From Lentzea jiangxiensis (GTDB lineage: Bacteria; Actinomycetota; Actinomycetes; Mycobacteriales; Pseudonocardiaceae), in the NCBI RefSeq assembly GCF_900104175.1, contig NZ_FNIX01000017.1:62001-126000 (forward strand): a DNA stretch of 64,000 nucleotides. The letters are read 5' to 3'. Position 1 is the first letter of the stretch. Every line of letters starts with the position of its first letter. Under the pieces are notes generated by a model that did not search any database, had not been told where the DNA came from, and saw only the letters and a program-made list of their open reading frames with translations. A program made the translations under genes and the position numbers. Positions 18,185 to 29,330 of the stretch are shown here, piece by piece.

Positions 18185-18613
18185 TCAGCCCTGGGCGATG
18201 TAGGCCTGCAACTGGTCCTGCGACTGTTCGAGCTGGCCGATGCGGCTCTTCACCACGTCACCGATGCTGACGATCCCGACCAGCTGGCCGTCGGACAGCA
18301 CGGGTACGTGGCGGAAGCGTCGTTCGGTCATCACGACCGTGAGGCTGTCCACGGTGTCGGACGGGCTGCAGGTGAACACGTCGGCGGTCATGATCGCCGA
18401 CACGGGGGACGACAACAGATCCGCGCCGGATTCGTGCAGCTTCCGGACGACGTCGCGTTCGGACACGATTCCCGCCACGCCGGAGGCACCGACGACGACG
18501 ATCGCACCGACGTTGTGTTCTGCGAGCACTCTGAGCAGTTCGGACACGGGTACGTCCTGGCCGATCGTCGCGACCGCCGATCCCTTGGTCCGCAACACGT
18601 CAGCGATCCTCAC
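18185..18613 (-). CDS. CBS-domain pair protein
   Basis: Stand-alone pair of CBS domains, expected to bind adenosine nucleotides and act as an energy or ligand sensor. Domain 1 covers about residues 5-60 (LLRVLAEHNVGAIVVV, SERDVVRKL), domain 2 about 70-125 (VMTERRFRHVPVLSDGQLVG, SIGDVVK). 142 aa with a short C-terminal helix. The start is GTG at 18613 behind GGAGG with 6-nt spacing; an upstream ATG in this frame lacks a ribosome site. It lies upstream of and parallel to the MBL gene (gap 25 nt), so they may be cotranscribed. Confidence 0.85.
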   Translation of the reverse strand: MRIADVLRTKGSAVATIGQDVPVSELLRVLAEHNVGAIVVVGASGVAGIVSERDVVRKLHESGADLLSSPVSAIMTADVFTCSPSDTVDSLTVVMTERRFRHVPVLSDGQLVGIVSIGDVVKSRIGQLEQSQDQLQAYIAQG

Positions 18614-18758
18614 CTGGCGCCTCCGATCCTGTCGGTCCGGTAGCACCTCAGGCTAGATCGGATCCGGGTGGAACGGGAGGTCGTGCCCTCGAAGGGAGCA
18701 GGGGACGCGTCCGGTGTGAACGCGTCCCCCGCCGGTGTCGCGCCTGGTTCGGCGTCGG

Positions 18759-18920
18759 CTAAGCGGTTCCTCCGCGGCGACGGGTCGCGAACTGGCGCGG
18801 CTGGACCATGGGCACGCGCTGCTGCGGCAGCGGGAAGTGCGTGGTCTGGTCGTGCTTGTTCCGCTTCTGCGCACGGCGCGCGGCGCGGTTGCCCTGCTCG
18901 GGCGGGGTGGTGTCGGGCAT
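18759..18920 (-). CDS. Small conserved-looking basic protein, 53 aa
   Basis: A 53-codon gene missed by size cut-offs. It has an excellent ribosome site (GAGGAGG, 7-nt spacing before ATG at 18920) and codons with G or C in nearly every third position. The protein begins MPDTTPPEQGNRAARRAQKR and ends FATRRRGGTA; it is rich in Arg and Gln, has no membrane segment, and is probably unstructured and nucleic-acid binding (inference). A GNRA-capped hairpin (CACGGC-GAAA-GCCGTG, 18956-18971) lies in its leader. Family not recognised. Confidence 0.65.
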   Translation of the reverse strand: MPDTTPPEQGNRAARRAQKRNKHDQTTHFPLPQQRVPMVQPRQFATRRRGGTA

Positions 18921-19105
18921 GCGAAAGCCTCCTCACGAAGAGGGCGTGCAAGGGCACGGCGAAAGCCGTGGGAGATGAACCGCAAGGGTCACCGAGGAGA
19001 GCGCGACGACGAGGTCGCGGAGGCGGCGTCGAGAGCGCCGCAGGCTTCATCAGATGAAGAACATGCCCGCAACGCTAGCGACAACGACGCCGCACGCCAA
19101 CCGAA

Positions 19106-20323
19106 TTAACCGCGGGCCCGTGCCGCGGCCGCGCCGGCGCCCAGCATCACGAGGACGAGCGTCACCATGGCCCACTTGCGGGGCTTCGTCATCGGCGTCG
19201 TCTCGGGGTCGAGCGGGAGGTCTTGGCGCGACTCGGGCCTCTGTCGCGCCGCACGCACCGGAACCGGTTGCGGCGCAACGAGAGCAGGTGCGGGCTTGGC
19301 CATCGCGGCAGGGGGCGGCGGGACCACCGGCGCGGGCACCGGTGCCGGAGCCGGAACGGGTGCGGGCGCGGGAGGAGGCGGTGCGGAAGAAGGCGGTGCG
19401 GGCGCCGGCACCTCGGGGCGCGGTGCGGGTGGCTGGACGCGCGGGGGCATGGGGGCCGGCAGGCAGCCCGCCGCGTCGATCATGGCCATCGGCGGGCCCG
19501 ACGAGAGCTCCACCGCGGCGCCGCCGGAGATCCGGTAGAGGCGGCTGCGGCCCTGGTAGCCGTTGTTGACGGCGTAGACGGTGCCGGCCGAGTCGATCAC
19601 CACGGCGCCGTAGGTGGACTTGCCGGGAAGGCCGGCGATCTCGGTCCTGCCCACCACCCGCCCGGTCGCCGGGTCGAACGACACGACCTCGCCCGGTCCG
19701 TGGCCCGCCGCCGACACCCCGGTCAGCTTCCCACCCAGGTCGGCCGTAAAGTCGTCGAGCGTCAGAGCGGGCCAGCCCAGCACGGCGGTCCGCGTGATCC
19801 TGAGGTACGAGGGGCTGGCCGGGTCGATGTCGATCGCGTGCAGCCTGGCGTGGTCGCGCACGTAGAAGGTGGTGCCGACGACCGCGCCCGCGGACACGTC
19901 GTCGGTGCGGAACCAGTGCGCGCCGACGGGTCCCAGGTCGTCTACCGCGCCCTTGGTGTCGATCAACACGACGTGCGACGGGTTCTTCCACGAGTGGTGG
20001 CCTTGGGACGTGAGACCGACCAGCCGGCCCAACGACGACGAGTACCCCAGTGCATTCACCGCGTAGTCCAGCCGAGCCACTTCTGTCACCCCACCGGATG
20101 ACAGCTCCACTTTCGTGAACGTCGAAAACGAACCACGATGGTGTGAACTTACTTGATAAGCGTCACAGTTCGACGGTGCAGTCTGAGCAACGGCGCTGGT
20201 GAACGGCGTGGAAAGCACCATGAGCGCCGAGACGGAGCCCAACGCGAACACATTCCGCCGCAACCGGAATGGAGTAACCCGATACGACAACCGGGCATTC
20301 GTGCTGTTGCCGCGCATTTCCAC
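19106..20323 (-). CDS. Secreted, Pro/Ala-rich, C-terminally anchored DUF6923-like protein
   Basis: An N-terminal signal peptide (basic, then NVFALGSVSALMVLSTPF, cleavage near AVAQ) is followed by a propeller-like ectodomain (about residues 50-285) with NALGYSSSLGRLVGLTSQG and TDDVSAGAVVG blocks resembling DUF6923. Residues 290-375 are a Pro/Ala spacer. A C-terminal hydrophobic helix (KWAMVTLVLVMLGAGAAAA) and short basic tail would anchor it in the membrane across the wall. The GTG at 20323 or ATG at 20317 follows AGGTGG. Divergent from the DUF4239 gene. Function unknown; likely cell-surface. Confidence 0.7.
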   Translation of the reverse strand: MEMRGNSTNARLSYRVTPFRLRRNVFALGSVSALMVLSTPFTSAVAQTAPSNCDAYQVSSHHRGSFSTFTKVELSSGGVTEVARLDYAVNALGYSSSLGRLVGLTSQGHHSWKNPSHVVLIDTKGAVDDLGPVGAHWFRTDDVSAGAVVGTTFYVRDHARLHAIDIDPASPSYLRITRTAVLGWPALTLDDFTADLGGKLTGVSAAGHGPGEVVSFDPATGRVVGRTEIAGLPGKSTYGAVVIDSAGTVYAVNNGYQGRSRLYRISGGAAVELSSGPPMAMIDAAGCLPAPMPPRVQPPAPRPEVPAPAPPSSAPPPPAPAPVPAPAPVPAPVVPPPPAAMAKPAPALVAPQPVPVRAARQRPESRQDLPLDPETTPMTKPRKWAMVTLVLVMLGAGAAAARARG

Positions 20324-20367
20324 CTGACCATTGCTCGTAAACCAGACCGTGCTGTACCGGTCACAGT

Positions 20368-20379
20368 AGACCGTGGTCT
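20368..20379. promoter_or_regulatory. Small dyad AGACC-GT-GGTCT in divergent promoter
   Basis: A 5-bp dyad with 2-nt spacer, 26 nt upstream of the TTG start of the DUF4239 gene. A second AGACCGTG lies 24 bp further upstream (20344). Possible operator; weak evidence. Confidence 0.3.
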
Positions 20380-20404
20380 AATCCCACACCAGAAAGGAGC
20401 CGAA

Positions 20405-21163
20405 TTGAGCATTTACCTCAGCGGCGCGCTCTGGGTTCTCGGTGCCGCCGTCATCTCCGCGGTCCTCGTCGTCCTCACCCGCCGGTTCGGCTCGGACGAG
20501 GTGGGCGAGAAGAACCTCGGCGCGGGCGGTTCGGTGTTCAGCATCGTCGCCGGCCTGCACGCGGTGCTGGCCGCGTTCGTCCTGATCTCCCTGTTCGACT
20601 CCGCCAACAGCGCGGAGGAGCAGGTCCACAAGGAGGCCAACGCGCTTGTCGCGGTCAACTGGTCGGCGGACTCGCTGCCGGAGCCCGCGAAGACCAAGGT
20701 CGACGAGTTGATCCGGGACTACGTGTCGATCGTCGTGCGGGACGAGTGGCCCCGCATGCGCGAGGGCGAGAACGTCGGCAACAAGGGCTGGCTGACGTTG
20801 AACCAGCTCAGGGACACGATCGCGTCGGCGGCACCGGACGGCGACTGGCCGCAGGACCGCAAGGCCGAGGCGGCGAACCAGCTCTGGGAGGTCTACCAGG
20901 CCCGTCAGCAACGCCTCGACGCGGCCGAGAACGGCGTGAACCCGGTCGTCTGGCTCGCTCTCGTGATCGGCACGGGTCTGTCGCTGCTGTTCCCGTACCT
21001 GTTCCGAGGCCCGACGCTGGTCTCGCAACTGCTGATCACGGTCACGCTCACCTCGACGCTGGTCCTGCTGCTGTTCGCGATCTACCAGTTGCAGAACCCG
21101 TTCGACGGCGGCGTGCTCATCCCGTCCGACGCGTTCAGCTCCGCCGTCGACAGGCTGAGCTAG
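20405..21163 (+). CDS. DUF4239 membrane protein (bestrophin-like)
   Basis: Integral membrane protein with two N-terminal segments (LSGALWVLGAAVISAVLVVL; VFSIVAGLHAVLAAFVLISL), a soluble middle (residues 80-180) and two C-terminal segments (VVWLALVIGTGLSLLFPYLF; LLITVTLTSTLVLLLFAIY). This order is that of DUF4239, distantly compared with bestrophin anion channels. The start is TTG at 20405 because AAAGGAG sits at proper spacing and the first helix begins directly after. 252 aa. The stop overlaps the stop of the convergent EcsC-family gene. Channel activity is speculation. Confidence 0.8.
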   Translation: MSIYLSGALWVLGAAVISAVLVVLTRRFGSDEVGEKNLGAGGSVFSIVAGLHAVLAAFVLISLFDSANSAEEQVHKEANALVAVNWSADSLPEPAKTKVDELIRDYVSIVVRDEWPRMREGENVGNKGWLTLNQLRDTIASAAPDGDWPQDRKAEAANQLWEVYQARQQRLDAAENGVNPVVWLALVIGTGLSLLFPYLFRGPTLVSQLLITVTLTSTLVLLLFAIYQLQNPFDGGVLIPSDAFSSAVDRLS

Positions 21164-21816
21164 CGCGAATCCGCCGTGCCGTCCGCTTCTTCGATCTCGA
21201 CGGACAACACCTCTCCGTCGAGGATCTTCGGCAGCGGGTCGGTCTGCGCGAAGTAGCGATTCGCGAAGGCGCCGACCGCACGGGTCGAGGCGGCGTCGAC
21301 GCCACCACCGATGACGCCGCCCAGCACCGGAACGCCCTTGGCGACGACGCTGCCGAGTTTCTTCGTGCCGTATTTCGTGATGAGCGCCGACGCGGCCTTC
21401 TTGGTGAACTGCTTGATGCCGACCTTTTTGAACAGCTCGGTCCCGGCGTTCCCGAGAAGGCAGAGCAGGATCGCCATCTGCACCTCTTCGCTGTCCACGT
21501 CGTGGCCGCGCAACGACGCGATGGACGCGATGAGGTGCGTCTGGATGACGTACGAGGCGGCCACGTTGGACGGCAGCGAGATCGGCAGCGTGATCAGGCC
21601 ACCGAGGTTCGTCAGGAAGCCCTGTGCGCCCGCCAGCGCCACGTGGGTGCGGATGAGGTGTTTGATCGCGTCGGTCTCGTCGCCCTTCTTGGCGAGCGCG
21701 TCGGACGCGGACTCGCGAGCGCTCTTGAACGGGCCGAAGCCGTCCACGCCCGCACGCAGCAGGTAGTCGGCGATGCCCTGCTGGACCTTGTTCAGCTCAC
21801 CCTTGGACTCAGCCAC
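21160..21816 (-). CDS. EcsC family protein
   Basis: Protein with the EcsC domain, of unknown biochemical role; B. subtilis ecsC accompanies an ABC exporter but actinobacterial members stand alone. Diagnostic segments are GGLITLPISLPSNVAASYVI, IQTHLIASIASLRGHD and EVQMAILLCLLGNA; amphipathic Ala/Gly-rich helices follow (GVPVLGGVIGGGVDAAST). I place the start at GTG 21816 (218 aa), since upstream codons show no family similarity. It is 10 nt downstream of the rifampin phosphotransferase homologue in the same direction and probably cotranscribed. Confidence 0.75.
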   Translation of the reverse strand: MAESKGELNKVQQGIADYLLRAGVDGFGPFKSARESASDALAKKGDETDAIKHLIRTHVALAGAQGFLTNLGGLITLPISLPSNVAASYVIQTHLIASIASLRGHDVDSEEVQMAILLCLLGNAGTELFKKVGIKQFTKKAASALITKYGTKKLGSVVAKGVPVLGGVIGGGVDAASTRAVGAFANRYFAQTDPLPKILDGEVLSVEIEEADGTADSR

Positions 21817-21826
21817 GATCCCGACA

Positions 21827-24343
21827 TTACGCGTCCGGTTGGCGCGGTGAGACCTCAACCGGCGAGTCGAGCGTCGTGATCGCGCCCGTGCTGCCGTCCA
21901 CGGTGATCCGCTCGCCCGTCCTGATCCGCGTCACGGCCTCCCGCACGCCCACCACCGCCGGAATCCCGTACTCGCGCGCCACGACGGCGCCGTGCGAGTT
22001 CGCACCGCCCATCTCCATGACGAGGGCGCCCGCGGTCAGGAACAGCGGCGTCCAACCGGGATCCGTCGAGGGCGCCACGAGGATCTCGCCGGGTTCGAGG
22101 TGCGCGCCCACCGGGTCCATGACGACGCGCGCGACACCGGTGATCGTGCCCGCCGACGCCGGTGTGCCGACGAGATCGCCCTCCACCGGGGCGCCGTGGT
22201 GCACGGCCTCGGGTTCCGTGCCGTCCGACAGCAGCACGCGCGGGATGCGCCGGCGCCGCAGCTCGCGGTCGTAGACCTCGCGCCGCGCCGCCACGAGCGG
22301 CCGCAGATCTCCCTGCGGAGAGCGCATCTCCTCGAAGTTCAGGAAGAACACGTCGTCCACGGCGTCGAGGTGCCCGTCGGCGACGAGCTGGGCGCCGGCC
22401 TCGGCGATCCGCTTCCGCAGCGTGCCGAACAGCGTGATTACCAGGTACTTCGGGTACTCCCGCAGACCGGCCAGCACCCTGGTGCGGCGCAACGCGAAGC
22501 GCACGAACCAGCCGCGTCCCCACGCGCGGCGGGCGAGCGTCTCGATCATCGCCTCGGCGTCGGCGGCGCCGCGGGCGAACACCGCGTCGGGGTGCGCCCG
22601 GTCGTCCTCCAGGCGCAGGAAGTTCTTCACCACGCCGACGACGTGCGCGGGGTCGTCGGACCAGCGGGGCAGCCCGAGGTCGATCTCGGCGACGGCGCGG
22701 TGCCCCCACCGGGCGAGGAAGCGGTCGAGCGCGGCCGGGCGTTCGCCGTCGCGGAACTGCCGCAGCGCGACGGGATCGTGCCGGATCTCCTGCGCGAGGT
22801 CCCACAGCGCCAGGTCCATCTCGGTGGTGACGTTGTTGGGCAGGCCGCGCAGAACGGTCTGCAGCTCCCCCGGCCGGGTCTTCACGACCTTGCCGGCCAG
22901 GCCGAGCATCGCGAAGCCGACCAGCGCGGCCGGTGCGAGCCGGGGCAGCACCGGAACGACGCACTGCCGCAGCGCCTGCTCGACGGAGAGACCGGCGGCC
23001 TTCTCCAGGACCTCCCGCTCCGTCCGCAACGCGGTGCGCACGGCTTTCTCCGGGTCGACCAGTGCTTTCACCACCGTCACGGGCACGCGGAACCGGCGGG
23101 CGAGCCGGAGCACGCGCTTCACCGCGGGCGTCGGCGAGGAGTTCCTGACCGCGAACCGCGGGTCGTCGAACAGCCCGCGCAGCACCTCGGAGGACCGCGC
23201 CTCCATCACGGCGAGCAGGCGTGTGACGAACTCGCGGCCCACCTTGCTCCACAGGACCTTGGTGACGTCGAAGAAGATGCGCTCGCCGTTCTCCACATAG
23301 GACCGGCTCCCCGGGTCTCCGATCACGATCTCGAAGGCCGCCTTGGAGACCTCCCGGAACGCCGCGCGCCCCATCGGGGTGATCGGGCGTTCGAGGCCCT
23401 GCGCCAGGCTGAAGCAGAAGTACACGTGGCTGCCGCCGTCCGGGTTGTCCGGCAACGGGAACAGCGTCGTGACCGGGCGGGCCTGCGTCAGGTGCAGCTC
23501 ACCCTCGTCGTCGATGGCCCACTCGGTGTCCTGCGGTGTCCTGTAGTGCCGCTGCACCTCGCGGCCGAGGACGGCGAGCGCGTGGACCTGCCCGTCGGTG
23601 AGGCACTGCTCGCCGCTCTCCCCGGCCTCGACGTGCTCGGTGCCGCCGCCGGGCAGCGAGCGGATGACGAACCTCTTGTCCCCCAGTCGCTTCTCGACGA
23701 TGTCGGAGCCGTCGACGACGAAGTGGTCGGGGTTGACCGCGCCGGACACGACCGCCTCGCCGAGACCGGGACTCGCGTCGATGACGATCTGGTCGCGCTT
23801 GCCGGTGACGGGGTTCGCCGTGAACATCACGCCCGACACCGCCGACTGCACCATCCGCTGCACGACGACGGCGAGGTACGTGGTGGTGTGGTCGATGCCG
23901 TTGGTCTCGCGGTAGCTGACCGCGCGGTCGGTCCACAGCGAGGCCCAGCAGCGGCGCACGGCGTCGACCACCGCGTCCTCGCCGATGACGTTGAGGAACG
24001 TGTCCTGCTGGCCCGCGAAGCTCGCGAACGGCAGGTCCTCGGCCGTGGCGCTGGACCGCACCGCCACGGGCACGTCGTCGCCGAGCGCGCGGTACCCGGC
24101 GACGATCGCGTCCCGGATCTCCTGCGGCACAGGGGTTCCCAGCAACGTCCCGCGGGCGTTGCCCGGTGTGGTGCTCGCCGGGTCGACGGCCCGCGCGACG
24201 GCGCGGTAGGCGTCGGTGGTGACGCAGAAGCCCGGCGGCACCGGCAGGCCGGCCCTGGTCAGCTCACCGAGGTTCGCCGCCTTGCCGCCGACGGTGGCGA
24301 GCATCGAGCCGTCGATGGACTCGAAGTCGATGGTGAGCGCCAT
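21827..24343 (-). CDS. rph: Rifampin phosphotransferase homologue (PEP-synthase family)
   Basis: Three-domain ATP-dependent dikinase resembling RPH, which inactivates rifamycins by phosphorylating the C21 hydroxyl. The N-terminal ATP-grasp region has GGKAANLGEL and AVRSSATAEDLPFASFAGQQ, with VSGVMFTANPVTGKRD further on. The middle domain (about 320-720) carries REYPKYLVI as in Listeria RPH. The C-terminal swivelling domain has GGANSHGAVVARE with catalytic His784. 838 aa, within the RPH range. A promoter is clear (-35 at 24397-24402, -10 at 24374-24379). Similarity along the middle domain argues against plain PEP synthase; activity on rifamycin is inference. Confidence 0.82.
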   Translation of the reverse strand: MALTIDFESIDGSMLATVGGKAANLGELTRAGLPVPPGFCVTTDAYRAVARAVDPASTTPGNARGTLLGTPVPQEIRDAIVAGYRALGDDVPVAVRSSATAEDLPFASFAGQQDTFLNVIGEDAVVDAVRRCWASLWTDRAVSYRETNGIDHTTTYLAVVVQRMVQSAVSGVMFTANPVTGKRDQIVIDASPGLGEAVVSGAVNPDHFVVDGSDIVEKRLGDKRFVIRSLPGGGTEHVEAGESGEQCLTDGQVHALAVLGREVQRHYRTPQDTEWAIDDEGELHLTQARPVTTLFPLPDNPDGGSHVYFCFSLAQGLERPITPMGRAAFREVSKAAFEIVIGDPGSRSYVENGERIFFDVTKVLWSKVGREFVTRLLAVMEARSSEVLRGLFDDPRFAVRNSSPTPAVKRVLRLARRFRVPVTVVKALVDPEKAVRTALRTEREVLEKAAGLSVEQALRQCVVPVLPRLAPAALVGFAMLGLAGKVVKTRPGELQTVLRGLPNNVTTEMDLALWDLAQEIRHDPVALRQFRDGERPAALDRFLARWGHRAVAEIDLGLPRWSDDPAHVVGVVKNFLRLEDDRAHPDAVFARGAADAEAMIETLARRAWGRGWFVRFALRRTRVLAGLREYPKYLVITLFGTLRKRIAEAGAQLVADGHLDAVDDVFFLNFEEMRSPQGDLRPLVAARREVYDRELRRRRIPRVLLSDGTEPEAVHHGAPVEGDLVGTPASAGTITGVARVVMDPVGAHLEPGEILVAPSTDPGWTPLFLTAGALVMEMGGANSHGAVVAREYGIPAVVGVREAVTRIRTGERITVDGSTGAITTLDSPVEVSPRQPDA

Positions 24344-24373
24344 GGCCGCCCCTCCCGGATCCGCCTGGAGAGG

Positions 24374-24402
24374 AGGTTACGAGCCTTCGCCCAAAAACTC
24401 AA
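24374..24402 (-). promoter_or_regulatory. Sigma70-type promoter of rph homologue
   Basis: On the minus strand: -35 TTGAGT (24402-24397), exactly 17 nt, -10 TAACCT (24379-24374). The rph ATG is 30 nt downstream with GGGAGGGG as ribosome site. I found no inverted repeat shared with the helD-like promoter. Confidence 0.6.
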
Positions 24403-24425
24403 CACGTGATGAATAAATTACCGGG

Positions 24426-25026
24426 TCACAGCTCCCGCCCGGAGCGGCCCACCCAGTCCGGCAGGGGCTCGCGGGCCTGCCGCCACTCCTCCGGCGGTCC
24501 CGTGACGACGCCGCCGACGATCGCGGCCGTCGTGTCGATGTCACCGCCCGCCTCGACGCACGTCGTGATGGCGGCGCGGTAGTCGTCGAGGTGGCGCGAG
24601 GCGACCCAGAGCGCGAACGGCACGGTGTCCTGCGCCGTCACTCGCGAGCCGTTGCCGAGGACGTGTGCGGCCTCCTCGGCGTCGTCGATCTTGCGCGAGG
24701 CGCTACCGGCGGCCTGCTTCCACGGCGTTCCCCTGCAGGATGGTGAAAGCCCCCGCGCCGTACCCGAGGCAGGGCTCGCAGCGGTCGGCGAACGTCGCGG
24801 CGAGGCTGTCCTGGTCGACCTCACCGTGGTCGCGGAGCTCGGCGACGAGGTTGCAGGCCATTTCGGTGTCGTCGGTCCACTCTCACGGGCCCCGCAGCGG
24901 CTTGCCGGCCACGAGGTCGGCACCGAGCGGCCGACCATGAAGAACTGCGCGCCCAGAGCGTCGCCGGCGGAGAGCCCGTCGAGCGAGGCGTAGGCGAGGT
25001 CCAGGCGCGCGCAGAACTATGCGCAT
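24426..25026 (-). pseudogene. ADP-ribosylglycohydrolase (DraG-like) pseudogene
   Basis: The C-terminal part is clear ADP-ribosylglycohydrolase: GNGSRVTAQDTVPFALWVAS and CVEAGGDIDTTAAIVGGVV (metal-binding DIDT). Upstream, the expected sequence appears in pieces from different frames: LDGLSAGDALGAQFF, DLVAGKPLRGP followed by a stop, then EWTDDTEMACNLVAELRDHG and GYGAGAFTILQG. At least three frame changes and a stop separate them, so no single product spans the fold. ATG 25026 sits 8 nt after a good -10 (TAAAAT, 25040-25035). The intact ancestor would have reversed ADP-ribosylation of a protein or small molecule. Confidence 0.8.
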
Positions 25027-25076
25027 CACCTGGGATTTTACCCGTTCACCCTGCCCTGGTCGCGTGATGTCGCGGG

Positions 25077-25628
25077 TCAGCGCGCCTGCCCGGCGGGCGT
25101 GAAGACGAAGCTGTCGCGGAAGCCCCCGTCGCCGCGCCTCGTCGCCATCAGCCGCAGCTCCGGCATGAAGTGGAAGAACACCAGCGCCCCCGAGCGGTCC
25201 GGGTAGCCGAGCGTCTTCGAGTACTTGGGGTTCGTGCCGCCGAGCCACAGCGGCGGCTCGCCGTACTCGGCGATCACGTCGTCGAGCAGGCGGTCGTGCT
25301 CGCCCAGCACGCCGGGGATGCGGCTGTCGGCGTCGAGGCTGAGCCAGCCCTGCCGGTGCGCGAGGTCCGCGTACACCGACGCCATGACGTCCTCGCTGCG
25401 GTGGCCGAGCGCCTCCTGCACCGCGCCGCTGACCATCGCCGCGTTCGCCGCGCCGCGCTTCACCAGCGCCTCCAGCTCGTTCTGCCAGCGATCCGTGCGG
25501 TCGTCGGCGAACGCCAGCGCGTCGAGCAGGGTGAGGATCACCGCCTCACCGCCGTACATACCGGGACGCCGGACAGCGGCATTGAGCTGACCGAGCAGGT
25601 AGCGACGTAAGTCGTCGAACGAAGGCAT
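25077..25628 (-). CDS. Conserved hypothetical protein, 183 aa
   Basis: I do not recognise a named domain. The start is secure (ATG 25628 behind GGGGGAGAG). The protein opens with FDDLRRYLLGQLNAAVRRPG and MYGGEAVILTLLDALAFADD, mostly helical, then has a beta-rich end (GALVFFHFMPELRLMATRRG, DSFVFTP). Soluble, no signal peptide. It lies just upstream of the ADP-ribosylglycohydrolase pseudogene on the same strand and may once have shared its transcript. GC-rich codons support it as real. Confidence 0.65.
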   Translation of the reverse strand: MPSFDDLRRYLLGQLNAAVRRPGMYGGEAVILTLLDALAFADDRTDRWQNELEALVKRGAANAAMVSGAVQEALGHRSEDVMASVYADLAHRQGWLSLDADSRIPGVLGEHDRLLDDVIAEYGEPPLWLGGTNPKYSKTLGYPDRSGALVFFHFMPELRLMATRRGDGGFRDSFVFTPAGQAR

Positions 25629-25726
25629 CTCTCCCCCTTACTGCGAGATGTTCTATCAGTTGCACGGAGGCGAAACAGAATCGCCTTCACGACCGACAGG
25701 GGAGGCAACGACCGGGGAGGGACCAC

Positions 25727-26248
25727 ATGAGCATCAGCAACCGGCAGATCGTCGCGTACTGGGTCGAGCACGAGGTCGACCTCGTCATCGACTGGAGCAC
25801 GGCCCACGAACGGTGCTGGCGCTGCGGTTACAGGTCCTCACTGGAGCAGCACCTCGTCGTGCCCCCGTCGATGGGTGGCGCGCGCACCACGGACAACGTC
25901 GTGCTGCTGTGCGGGCGGTGCGTCAGCGAGTCGCCGAGCCACCAGGACCCGCGGTACCTGTGGCGGTGGCTGCGCGCGACTTCGGCGCTGTCGGCCGACA
26001 CGTACTGGACGTTGCGGGGGTGGGAGGAGTTCGAGGTCATCTTCGGCCGCAAGCCCCTGGAGTGCTTCAAGGAGGCGGAGGTCGACCACCGGTCGCTGAA
26101 CGCCGAGTGCCGGGCGCTGGCGGCGGACGAGTTCGCGAAGACCGTCGTGCGGTTCGGGGAGGGGCGGCTCAACCCGTCGACGATCGCGTGCGTGATCGCG
26201 GAGGTCGAGAAGAAGCTGGCGGACCGTCACGGCATCAAGCTTCCGTGA
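25727..26248 (+). CDS. HNH-type zinc-finger protein (possible nuclease)
   Basis: 173 aa. The N-terminal half has the Zn-binding ends of an HNH fold: CWRCG (residues 26-30), then HLVVPPSMGGARTTDNVVLL and CGRCV. The GG-x5-N spacing (PPSMGGARTTDN) matches HNH endonucleases, with His at the start of that block in place of the usual central pair. The C-terminal half is helical and unique (VIFGRKPLECFKEAEVDHRS). GGGGAGGGACC precedes the ATG. A nuclease is likely by fold but catalytic residues are not fully typical; a Zn-binding DNA protein is the alternative. A strong hairpin follows. Confidence 0.6.
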   Translation: MSISNRQIVAYWVEHEVDLVIDWSTAHERCWRCGYRSSLEQHLVVPPSMGGARTTDNVVLLCGRCVSESPSHQDPRYLWRWLRATSALSADTYWTLRGWEEFEVIFGRKPLECFKEAEVDHRSLNAECRALAADEFAKTVVRFGEGRLNPSTIACVIAEVEKKLADRHGIKLP

Positions 26249-26321
26249 CGACCCGCAACGCCGGTTACAGCATCTAACTCAACCAGCGAGATCTAGGGCC
26301 GCACCCGGTAGAACGCCCCAG

Positions 26322-26366
26322 ACGTGAAAGTGGGGACCACCCTCACGGTGGCCCCCACTTTCACGT
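26322..26366. terminator. Bidirectional stem-loop between HNH gene and nrdJ
   Basis: Perfect 14-bp arms (26322-26335 ACGTGAAAGTGGGG with 26353-26366) continue into an inner CCACC/GGTGG stem. The two flanking genes converge, and the hairpin fits a terminator for both. Confidence 0.85.
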
Positions 26367-26418
26367 GCACGTCATGCACATCCGGCTCACTGCCGTACCG
26401 GGTGTACCCGGTACAGGA

Positions 26419-29262
<2,844 letters not shown>

Positions 29263-29330
29263 GGTGGATCTCCCTCGTGCTGGTGCTTTAGAAAGATGGT
29301 TTGCCCTGCGCGCCGCAAAAGGCGCGCGGA

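Noticed and set aside
18653..19057. Several overlapping open frames of 110-146 codons around the 53-aa gene
   Set aside because: None has a good ribosome site; the 53-codon frame alone combines a strong site with coding bias.
24344..24425. Rifamycin-associated inverted repeat upstream of the rph homologue
   Set aside because: No inverted repeat shared with the helD-like promoter could be seen.
29263..29330. Possible cobalamin riboswitch before nrdJ
   Set aside because: The gap is only 68 nt and has no B12-box-like sequence; the region upstream of nrdR also lacks one.
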